From: Antedon mediterranea
Taxonomy: Eukaryota > Echinodermata > Crinoidea > Comatulida > Antedonidae
Direction of reading: 5' to 3'
Assembly (NCBI RefSeq): GCF_964355755.1
Contig: NC_092670.1
Coordinates: 36,133,795-36,197,794, forward strand
DNA: 64,000 nucleotides
Under the pieces are notes generated by a model. It searched no databases. It was given only the letters and a program-made list of their open reading frames with translations, and was not told where the DNA came from. Numbering within the stretch: position 1 is the stretch's first letter; each line of letters starts with the position of its first letter. Positions 51,101-60,662 of the stretch are shown piece by piece. The position numbers and the translations under genes were made by a program.

Positions 51101-54100
51101 TAGCAATGACTCCCTGCTGCAGAAATCAGTTGCCTTTACATGATTAATATCACAATTGTCATAGCAAAAAAAACTTCAAAGATTTGAAATTGTATTAGTT
51201 TAGACTTAGTGTCCAATACCTTTTTTTGTTACTATGACTAATGTGCTGAACATTGTTTAAATTCAATACAGCAGTTCCATCGAATTAGATGATACCACAA
51301 AACTAAGGTAATAGGCAGTATATGGTACCAAGAAATACTAAACATCACAGGAAGAATTTAACTTTAATGATTTTTTTTTTGTAATTTGGCCAATGAATAG
51401 GCCTAATTGTTGGTAATAGAATAGTGAGTTTAGAGATTGGTACGAACGACCAACAAACTTCTTTAACCTTTCTAAGAGAAGCAATTGCCAAAACAATTCA
51501 CACAAACTTGTTTATTTGGCTATAAAAAATCAGCCAATCAAAATTAATTGTTTTCCTAAAGTAACTTGGCTTGTGTCAAACCATTGTTTAAAAGAAATTA
51601 CCTAGTATTTTTGATGAGTGAAAGATCAACAATCAATTTATTATATTACCTGCACATGTGGAAATTGTGGAAATTATTGTTTATTTTTAAACAACCTTGC
51701 TACTGTCTGTTGTTTGCTTGATTGGAGAGATTGTTGGAAATAAGCAAATCAAATGAAAATATATTTATAATGCATTTTCTTATTACTTGGCGTAATGTAT
51801 ACAAGTCATTGGTTTATCACGAGCCAATCATTTTGTGTGATCAACAAACCTGGTGACCAATTTACAATAGTTGCTTATCATGCGTTTGACGTCAGGATTT
51901 GTTCGATATCTTGGTCAAGTTATTTTGTATTGTTTTGTTTTCTTTTAACAAAGGTTAATTTAGAGAGAACCTGAGCCAACTTCAGTTTCCCATTTGAAAG
52001 GTGAAAAAGAAAAAAAAGAGTGGGCCTGAGAGATGACTCCACTACCCACAAACGCCCAACATCCTGGATCTGCCAAGTTCCACATTGCTAAACTATTGCC
52101 TATTGACCTACAGTATATCCCACATGTACTATTGTATCATATTTATTTATGATGTAATATTATTTAAAGTAGCACATTAAATTCAATATGAGCTGTATCA
52201 AATATTTTTCCCAAACAAAATTACTACTCTGTAATGTATTGTAAATCATTGCTGATGTGGGAGTTTTTGCCAACATGAACACACAGGGACCAAAAATAAC
52301 TTAAATTGGCATCGAACCACACTGCATTGGTTAACATTTTATCAAAATGAGCCAAATAAATGTAACCTATCTATTTAAAAATACATAAATTATGAAATCA
52401 ATCAATCAAATTCTTACTGAAAGTCATTTGCTAAGTATCTGTTTTATTATTAATAATGTATTTATTTGGCAATATTTCTTCTTATGAAAAAAATGGAGAT
52501 AAAGCCACCAATATCTCAAGATGTCTTAAGGTAAAAAGTACATTACACATACAATTTTGTTTGATGAGTTTATAATAGCCCAGTAACATTTTAAACCACA
52601 CTTGGGTTTTTGGCAAATTGTTTTTTTTAAATACATAAATCAAAATTAATTTCCTCATATTTAAAGATGTATTGTCCCCCAAAGACATGAAAAATGAAAA
52701 TTTAAAAAATCAAACTTTGAATTTAGGCCATTTTGTAGTTAATTAAGTAGAAACTAAATTTTCTTCACTTATAAAAAGACAAAATATTACTACTGTATTA
52801 AATTCAACATAAAATGAGTTTTCTGACAGAAAATTTCACTATTTACGTTTTAAGTTTTTTCAGGTAAATATTTTTTTTCGATCCAATTTTTGGTCAAAGA
52901 TTAAGATGACATATTCAACCAAAACAAATGTGACAAATTATTTTTTCAGGTGGACAATCTATCATTAATGTTGCAAAAACTTTATGCTACATTTTTTAGT
53001 AGGTGCAATAACCTAGTAAACTATGACCCACTGTATACTGTAAATCTTCATCAATTTGACAGTTTATTGTTGAAATAAAATAACAATTTATTGTGTAATA
53101 ACAGAATTGGTAAGAACAGCTTGGACTAACTAATTGGTCATCCTGCCTCCACATACTAACAATCAAACTCCAAAGATGTTCCTCCTCTTCACTATGTTCT
53201 AAGTCTGAATATTTTCATTATGTAATGATGAATAAACTATATTCTATTCTTTATTTCTCAGGATTTTATTCTTTCTTTTTAGTGTTTTATTTTTATCACA
53301 TGACATGTGAAAGATTATTGAAATCTGTTACCAAATCCAAACACTTCTTGGTGTCTAGTATAATGCGCATCAAATAGATCACCAATCCAATAGCCTAAAT
53401 CTCTTCTTAAATTTAATTTAAATAACCTATTAGATATTTCACCTACATACTTCAAACCTGTTATGGTGCCTTTAGGCATATACTGTAGACAGAATATCAT
53501 AACAGTAAATTATTTAAACACAATATCTTGAAAGTAGTACAAATCACTTCAGAAATACATATTTTTTTATTATTTCAGCAATTATTTCAAGAGAGCATGG
53601 TCAAAATATTGCTTTTAAAAGTAGGTCACTTTGGAACTAGGTCAAATGATTAAGTACCCCGGATTTAAAATTTAGAAAAATACTGGGATAGTCAGTCATT
53701 CAGAAATTAAATTATTTTTCTAATGTAGTGTTTATATAATAATACAGTGAACGTTTAGTATGATTTTTTCTCATTCAAAATATACAATTTAAAAATGCAA
53801 AAAGTGGGTCAAAATAGAATTATGCCACTTTGCAAAGTATTTAACCTCAAATACCAGAACTAGAAGCTGGAGGCAATGATATTAAATTATTATCTTGTTC
53901 AAAATCGTGTCTAAAACTACAGTAACTACTTTAGTCGCATTGCTTACTATTTGTTTTGCACTAAATTAACATTTTACAACTTATTTTTCTGGTTATTGTT
54001 TCTGTTTATGCCCTGAAGGCATCGTTATTAGGTATATCTTTAGTATTAGGTATTCATTCTGTTTGTTGTTTTTCTGAATCAGTTTTTCTGTTTGTACCCC

Positions 54101-57100
54101 TTTGCATATCAAACAGCGAGATGTATTCAGAGTTAGCCAACCTTGTTTTTTTAGCTTGATATCCTTTTATTTAGAGTTAAAAGGCACTATCTTTACTAAA
54201 TCTGTTTGTTTATTTAAACCTAAAGGATATTGTCGTCCATGAGTGTGCTTTTAAATTCTTTATTTCTACTTAATTCAAAATTGTTTTTTGTAAAAGGTAT
54301 TATTTATGTTTTTCATAAGTTTTTTGATCCGATTATTTATATTTTTTGCAATTTTAATTTCTTAGATTTAAAGGCTCTATCACATGTTTGTGTTGAGCAT
54401 GAACACGCTAAAAATAAGAAAATAAATATGCATGTTATTGCCCTGACCTCAATAATATTGCTATACCAAATTTTATGTCAGGAAAAACATTTAGACATTA
54501 AAACGACATTGTAAAATTAAGTCGTTTATTAACCTTTTTAGAAAGAATCATCCTTACAGTTTAAAGGAAGTTATAAAAGAGCCCACCCTCCCAGATAGGC
54601 CATTTCTTGCCAGTCATTCAACACACTTCAATTTTAATTATAGTCTGATATAGAAAATGTGATGTTTAATGGAGGAAATGTTATTACACAAACTTCCCTC
54701 AACAGCAGTAGTCGGTTAATCTCAAAGTGCACCGCCCTTGATTCGATTCTTAGAAGAATCCAATCAAAAGTGTCAACTCATTTGTTATCAGGACAAAATT
54801 TGGTTAAAGCTTGTGAAAAATCTAGAAAAAACAACTTGTGGGTTTGCCATTTAAAATATTGGGACATAAATGGTCAATATGCCCCTACTGTAGTCTTTAC
54901 TATAGATAATTTCTTTATATAATGTATAGCGTATATCCTCAGGTATAATCCCACTTCAGGTCTAATCACACCCCTACTTTACAGTATGTCTGATTTCACA
55001 AACAGGCATACCTGTATCCCCTGGTATAATCTCTATAGCCAGTTGTGAGTTTTTTTTTAGTTTACAAGAAATGCTTAACAACTTTTTTTTTTCTGAACTA
55101 GGCTTTCCACATGTACTGCATAGGCCCACCCACCAAAGTTGGCCCAATTTCGTGTTCAAGGGGGGTGGGATTATACCAGAGGATATACGGTAATAATCTG
55201 TGTGTTTGACTTGATGCCAATGAAAGTGCTTGATGAAAAAGCTGAGCCAAATAGATAAATAAATGAATGATGCACACCACAGACTGTTCCATGAAGAATC
55301 ACTCTCCAATCATCAGGTGTTCAGGCTCCAAGTAAAGATGTGAAGTTCATTTCACAGGAAGAGACTGTTTAATGTATTTAATTTATCCAAGCATTATATA
55401 CAAATGTTTACACCTGGTTGATTTTATCCAATCCCAGGTCAAGTATACTATAGTATAGTCCATTCTGGTACAGAGTTGTTCTATGAATTTTTTACTTTTG
55501 TATCTAAGTCCTCCTTCTGGAGAGCATGGGCTATCAGTTTATCCAGGTAAGCTAGGCACAAAATACACTACAGTATGACAACCCTTATGCGCCAAAACAT
55601 GTTTTTAAACAAATTCTAAGCTAAATTAGTTGATAATTGATAATGTATTGTGTAGTCACTTGTAATTGTGAATTTTGGCTAGTATAACAACTAACTAGCA
55701 CTGTGGAATAGTGGAATCAATGGTAGTACAGTAAGTTGGGAATGGAATATTTATGGAGAAGGAAAGTTTACAAAATTTTTCCTGCGGGAAATGCCAGATT
55801 TTTGTGGCGATAAAGAAGTAGTCCTGGAAACATTCCAGAGCCGTCATGGAAACTTGGGAGCTATAACACGCTATCTAAATTAAATCTATAGACAAAAATA
55901 AAAACATTCAGACAGTTTTGTTTTGTAGTATAAAATATATTGTTGGCAGATGGAAACCATTCAACAACATTCAAAACCACAGTAACTGCAAGCAATTTGT
56001 TTTGTCATTGAGTAACTACTCAAGTAAACATATTGACTAAAAACATACATTTCATAACTAGAAATTTAATTTTGTTCTCATTTGACAAATCAAAAAGAGC
56101 ACTTTCGTAAAGATTTGTAAACCTGTTTTCTTGGACGATCCTGATTGAAATCACTTTTACTCGCTCTTTTAAATATCTTTTATGAGTTTTTAATGGTTTT
56201 TAAATATTTTGAAAATATGTTAAACAGTTTTATACGGTTTTATCAAGTTGTTTTATATGTTGTTTTTTAATATTGTTTATTCATGAACTTGTTGTATGTG
56301 ATTTTGATCAAATAAATGAATGAATGAAAACACTTCCTTCTATACAAAAGTTTTCAGTTTTGATTTCAAGAAAATACAGTATTTGTTTTGTCCACTTGGC
56401 TTATCTAAGAGACATCAGACAACTGCTGAAGTTTCTGTAATGTTGTCTCTTAAGTACTGTAGGACAAAAGAAAGAGAGGCTAGGAAAAAAGGAAGCCAAG
56501 GCTAAGTGATAAAAATAAACATACATATGTTTGGGGAGTTCAGAAGAGATAGAACCTGACCATGATCATTTTAAAATTAAGGAAAACAAAAAGAAAATAC
56601 AAAGAGATGTTTGTTTTTAGTTTGTGACAAGCATGTACTTGGTACTGTAAAGTACTTACACTTGAATTGCATTTAATCCAGCAGCATACATCTTCTTAAG
56701 TCGATCATCCCAGTAGCCTTTTGGAACTCTTGAGTAGTGAATACTACCGGAGATATAGCGGAATGGTTTACCATCTTTGCTGAATGTATCATCATCATAA
56801 TTGACAACAAAAGAACGTTTTTGACACTGTTTAAAATAAAGAAAATATTGTGTTTATTGTTATGGGATAGGAAAGTCACAGGGGAAGGGGAAGTCACAGG
56901 GGATGGGGAAGTCACAGCAGGGGATGGGGAAGTCCCAGGGGATGGGGAAGTCACAGGGGATGGGGAAGTCACATGGGATGGGGAAGTCACAGGGGATGGG
57001 GAAGTCACAGGGGATGGGGATGGGGAAGTGAGGAAATGGGGGATTGGAAAATGGGGGAATGTGGAAGTGAGGGAAAATGGGGGAATGTGGAAGTGAGGGA

Positions 57101-57773
57101 AAATGGGGGATGTGGAACTGGGGTGTGTGGAGGTGGAGGATGTGGAAATGGGGGTTGTTGAAGTGGGGGATGTGGAAGTGGGGGAATTGGGAAGTGAGGG
57201 GATGGTGAAGTGTGGTGGTTTGGTAAAACGGTGCGGGGGTTAAGTGGGGGATGATTGAAGTGGAGCATGGTGGCACTAGGGCTTACTGTACATCTAGACT
57301 ACCTAATTTTATTATCTTTTTTTTTATTTTCTCTCTCTGGTGGATGATGCATGCTGCACTCGAATTCTTAATTGGGATAGATAGGCATAATTAAAATTAA
57401 ATAATTAAATAAAATACTAACATTGTTTTCATTATGATATATAGATAGGCATAAATCTGATTATACCTGCCTGCAAAGCAATCATTCGGATTCAAATTGT
57501 TTATAATGCCTGACAATGGAATTGTCATATTTTCATCGACCTGGGCCTAAGCATCTACATTATTCACACAGACGGGGATTAGATAGTTTATTGTAAAAAA
57601 ACACAACACAGCCAGGCCTAGCTTTGCGGCTGACTAGCCTAGATTGCATAAAATAATTATAAATAATATTATAACACAAAGCATAGTGAATATAATTATA
57701 CCTTGCCAAATTCCACAAGTAATGCAAATAAATTGATGGCAAATACTAATTTTACAAGCGTTTTCTTTGACAT
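42141..57773 (-). CDS. GLB1: Lysosomal beta-galactosidase (glycoside hydrolase 35)
   Basis: Hydrolyses terminal beta-galactose from gangliosides and glycosaminoglycans in lysosomes. Fourteen exons: 57773-57702, 56826-56660, 50611-50461, 49821-49761, 48408-48314, 47573-47390, 46795-46737, 46204-46083, 45700-45547, 44906-44742, 44334-44227, 43668-43537, 42839-42597, 42356-42141. They encode 642 residues (human 677). A signal peptide ([20 protein letters not shown]) is followed by [22 protein letters not shown] and [19 protein letters not shown]. The acid/base Glu is E186 in VENEYGSY and the nucleophile is E267 in VNSEFYPGW, matching human E188 and E268. The TIM barrel ends near [15 protein letters not shown]. 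The beta domains follow, including [19 protein letters not shown]. The human C-terminal extension is absent. The gene appears intact, with repeats only in introns and the 3' UTR. Confidence 0.96.
45204..45370. mobile_element. MITE family 2, best-preserved copy
   Basis: AAGCTCTGTCTACACTATCA and TTGCTAGTGTAGACAGAGCT ends flank GTGATGTGCCCATATATGG and TTTGGGCACATCACAC. It lies in a GLB1 intron. Confidence 0.85.
46522..46665. mobile_element. MITE family 1, decayed copy
   Basis: CTTGGTTCATACTATAAAGA, TGCAATGCAAGGATGTAAAT and CATTGGTCAACTCTCTTGCA recall the family 1 layout but with many changes. It lies in a GLB1 intron. Confidence 0.4.
47880..48110 (-). mobile_element. tRNA-Leu-like SINE
   Basis: The minus strand begins GTGAGTGGCCAAGCGGTTAA (A box of class II tRNAs) and about 50 bases on has AGAGTTCAAGCCTGACTCGC (B box and closing stem). 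A non-tRNA body follows with ACTATAAACCGTAGGTCCAG and TTTAAAGAACCTAGTACATC. It is in a GLB1 intron. Confidence 0.6.
48937..49305. repeat. 63-base minisatellite (about 5 units)
   Basis: The word CACAGGAAAGTGTC recurs exactly every 63 bases (48994, 49057, 49120, 49183, 49246). The period equals 21 codons, so one minus-strand frame stays open through the units ([14 protein letters not shown] repeated). It lies inside a GLB1 intron and has no splice sites supporting use as an exon. Confidence 0.85.
50141..50343 (+). pseudogene. LINE 3' end: polymerase tail plus 3' UTR and (ATT)n
   Basis: With one base missing early, the frame reads [20 protein letters not shown] then FNLHF and stop, the usual C-terminus of L2/CR1-type retrotransposon proteins. 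A UTR with CGGCGCTTATAGGCGCCATG, CACTATATAAATTGAACATT and ATT repeats follows. It is in a GLB1 intron. Confidence 0.65.
50612..56659 (-). other. Large GLB1 intron (6.0 kb)
   Basis: It holds one copy of a long dispersed repeat (52661-52985) and otherwise AT-rich sequence. ORFs at 53315-53500, 54230-54514, 54659-54922 and 54974-55309 have no recognisable domains. They are not supported as exons. Confidence 0.5.
52661..52985 (+). repeat. Dispersed repeat, copy 1 (pair with 58511)
   Basis: It starts AAAGATGTATTGTCCCCCAA and shares TTTTTTCAGGTAAATA, TTTTTTTTCGAT and AATTTTTGGTCAAAG in the same order as 58511-58880. It is noncoding and the family is unidentified. Confidence 0.65.
56866..57260. repeat. 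G-rich 18-base minisatellite
   Basis: GGGGATGGGGAAGTCACA repeats about eight times, then degrades into GGGGGATGTGGAAGTG-like units. Long ORFs on both strands here (Gly/Asp-rich or Pro-rich) are products of the repeat. It is strongly strand-asymmetric in G, with many GGGG runs, in the first GLB1 intron. Confidence 0.85.
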
Positions 57774-57831
57774 CTTTCGTTTCGCCGTCGTCTTTAAATT
57801 GTTTCCTGTAAATACCAGAGCACCTGATAAT

Positions 57832-57841
57832 GTCATGTGAC
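57832..57841. promoter_or_regulatory. MiT/TFE (CLEAR/M-box-like) site upstream of GLB1
   Basis: GTCATGTGAC, 59-68 bases upstream of the GLB1 ATG. MiT/TFE factors bind GTCAYGTGAC words near lysosomal gene starts in vertebrates. A related GTCACCTGAC lies at 58020-58029. Confidence 0.4.
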
Positions 57842-58510
57842 TACTCAACCAGGGCAGTTGTTGCCAACAAATCTACAAATTCCAGTCCAATGATTTTCAA
57901 ATTCTTATTTTGTTTTTTTGGATATATCATAATATTATGGGCTCTTAGAATGTGATCAATATGTCAATTTGTATTTTAATTTCATGAATTCCAAGCTGAT
58001 GCATAGCTTTGTTTCTCATGTCACCTGACCGTCTATGTCAACAGGTGATTCAAAGCTTAAACAAAGAAACTTGGAAAAAATGAAATTAGTTGATTCGTCC
58101 AGGGGCTCAATAGGAAATTCCAAAGATTGACAACAATAATATAAGAATTATGACGTTGCGTCTAGACGCCTCATGTGGTAACTTTCATTTCATGAGCACT
58201 GTAAACATATTTTAGAAGTCTTTGGATGGACAAAGGCTGAATATGTGTTGAGGAATTAAAGGCAACCTAATACGAACAAATCCGCCACGATCACCGGCGA
58301 TTAAAAGTACAACAAAGATTAGTCAGTACAATAGTTTTTTATTTTGTTTTAATTTATTACGTCATATTTAAACTAATATTAATTAAATGACCAAACAAAT
58401 GTACAAAAACACACATACTATTTAAAAAAAAATCATAATTTTAATTAAGTTTGATTATACGCTTTGGAGGTCCAGCCAATAGTCTGGTAGTCACGCGGCT
58501 TAACCCGACT

Positions 58511-58880
58511 GTTAAAGATGTATTGTCCCCCAAAAACATGAAAAAATAAGATTAATTAAATCAGACTTTGAATAGGTTATTTTGTAATTTAGTTAATCAC
58601 TTTCGTAGAAAAAAATGGAAACAAATTATGTTTTCTCTTATAAAATTACAAAATAAATGGTTAAATTCAACAAAAAAATCAATTGGCTGGCAGTCAATTT
58701 GACTATTTTTTTGCTTTAGGCCTAAATTAGTTTTTTTCAGGTAAATAATTTTTTTTTCGATCTAATTTTTGGTCAAAGTTGATAATTATTATATGAAATT
58801 AAAATGACATATGCAACAACAAAAATGTTAAATAATTATTTTTTTCAGGAGGAAATATATCTTTAACGCACAAAAAAAAA
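58511..58880 (+). repeat. Dispersed repeat, copy 2 (pair with 52661)
   Basis: AAAGATGTATTGTCCCCCAA start and the same internal order as copy 1, with small indels. It lies between GLB1 and the fibrinogen-domain gene. Confidence 0.65.
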
Positions 58881-59211
58881 CTGGTAAGACGTTTCTTTTT
58901 GTCGGTACTTTTTTTTTTATAATGTTGTACTGTGGTCCTATAACGGACCCCCTGGAGCACCAATACCTTCCTGTACCAATCAATACATCATAAACAAATA
59001 ACTTAGTGTACGCCTAAATAATAATTGGTTATTATCACAGATAAGTTGGAAATTTAGATACATTTTGTAACAATCGGAAGGGTTCCCATTCACGTAACCT
59101 CAACATAAACGAATCGGTTTGGCTTGGGCGCAACACAACGAGGGTCGTTAACAAATTAGACAGTTCGGGGGTGATCCATTGAATCGTGATTGGTCAATTG
59201 TGGCGCGCTTA

Positions 59212-59650
59212 GAGCTTGGTTCACATTAGTAAACAAAGCCGGAGACGTTAAGCGCAACGCAATCGAGTATGACAAGAGACAAGTTGAATGACCTATCGTG
59301 TCGTGATGGTCAACATACTTACATTGCGCTTACATTTGGCCTTACGATGCGTCCTAGTGGGGCCATTGTGGTTGGTTCCTCCCACTAGGATCCAACGCAA
59401 TGACGTAAGTACAACGAAAGTGATGACCAATCACAAGCGAATAAACTTGGTTCCCACGTACTTGCACGCAACGAAAGCAAACTGCCGCTTGTGATTGGTC
59501 AACACACTTGCGTTGAGATTACGTCCTTGCGTTGCGTCCAAGTAGGAACCAAGCTGTATGGATTATCCGACTGAGACTTGTCAATGGACAACTCGCCCGC
59601 GTTGCGTTTACGTCCTTGTGTTGCGTCCAAGAAGTGGGAACCAAGCTTTT
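59212..59650. mobile_element. MITE family 1 cluster, at least three nested or tandem copies
   Basis: Repeated arms (AACGCAATGACGTAAGTACA, ACGTCCTTGCGTTGCGTCCA, GCGTTTACGTCCTTGTGTTG) and terminal words GCTTGGTTC / GGAACCAAGC occur several times in both orientations over 440 bases. The arrangement suggests insertion of the family into itself. Confidence 0.7.
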
Positions 59651-59953
59651 GAATAAACATTTTATGGTATAATTAACTGATTGCGAATGTTCTGAATTTT
59701 AACTTCTTTTTATTTTAGCTATTTACAATGCACTATGGGAATGAAACTAATATATATATATAGCTAAACTGACACAAAAACAAGTGGAGATTTTCTTAAG
59801 GATGTAACTTTTTGAATTATAATTTTGTAAATAAAAAAAAAAGTATAGACTTTATACAATGTAATAGCATTCTTGACGAAACCAATATTGTGTTTGTGCA
59901 TCCAATCAAAGCTCACCATTGTAAGATTGGCTTCCAATTAGAATTATTTTAAC

Positions 59954-60076
59954 TAAAGCTCTGGCCACACTATCAAACTTTATGTGACAAAAAAATGTGC
60001 CCATATGGACACGAATCACTACCATTTGGGCCGGGCAAATCACACTTTTGTTTTCAAACGAGTAGAAAGAGCTTTA
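59954..60076. mobile_element. MITE family 2, shortened copy
   Basis: AAAGCTCTGGCCACACTATC start, AATCACTACCATTTGGGCC centre and AAAGAGCTTTATAAT end. The interior is partly lost. Confidence 0.6.
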
Positions 60077-60219
60077 TAATCGACTTTGTCTATAAATCTG
60101 CGTTGTCTCGGGAGGGGGGGGGGGGGTCTTTAATGAAATTAAACAAAAGTACAATAGGCGTTATAATGCCTGGTCTATGCAGACGTCTGAGGTAGGCATA
60201 TTTGGTAAACAAAAGTCAA

Positions 60220-60615
60220 AGTGGCGTATTCAGAAGGAAGGGCGTACGTGCTTCAGCTGCTCGTGGTTACCTTTGGTTTTATAACTGGCTAATTTTACGA
60301 TAATAATGTCTGTCAACGCTAGTGTTTATAATGAAGCTTATCCTAATATCAAGGCAATCTAACAACAGGACACTGGGCTAGCTCGCCTTGCCAAGACAGG
60401 AATTCGTAACAGTGCTTTGATCTTATGTCTGGCTGCGACAAATATAAACAGTCGTAATCACCGCGGCGGCACGTTAAACTGTTAAACTGTCGCAGCCACA
60501 GATAAACCCTTTGATCTCCGGAGTTCAGCATCCTGTTATTAGATTGCCTTGGTCTTATCATACAGTGTGCCTTCTTCCAGTAATTAAACTATATTCCTCC
60601 CTAAATACGCCACTG
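60220..60615. mobile_element. hAT-like inverted-repeat element with inner fold-back
   Basis: The ends are AGTGGCGTATT and its reverse complement AATACGCCACT. Inside, AAGGCAATCTAACAACAGGA (60351) is matched by TCCTGTTATTAGATTGCCTT (60531-60550). A further pair CTGGCTGCGAC / GTCGCAGCCA lies in the centre. CAGTGGCG-type ends are common in hAT elements. No transposase is present. Confidence 0.6.
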
Positions 60616-60662
60616 AGTTCCTCCTCTCCACATGATGACCAAACTGGACAACATTAAGCATA

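Noticed and set aside
53315-53500. Minus ORF with polymerase-like feel
   Set aside because: I could not place it in any retrotransposon protein with confidence.
54230-55309. Cluster of ORFs in the large GLB1 intron
   Set aside because: No similarity to known domains, and no consistent splice signals between them; probably noncoding or too decayed to call.
56673-57276. Long Gly/Asp-rich and Pro-rich ORFs on both strands
   Set aside because: They are translations of the G-rich minisatellite; only the part overlapping 56660-56826 is a real GLB1 exon, in another frame.
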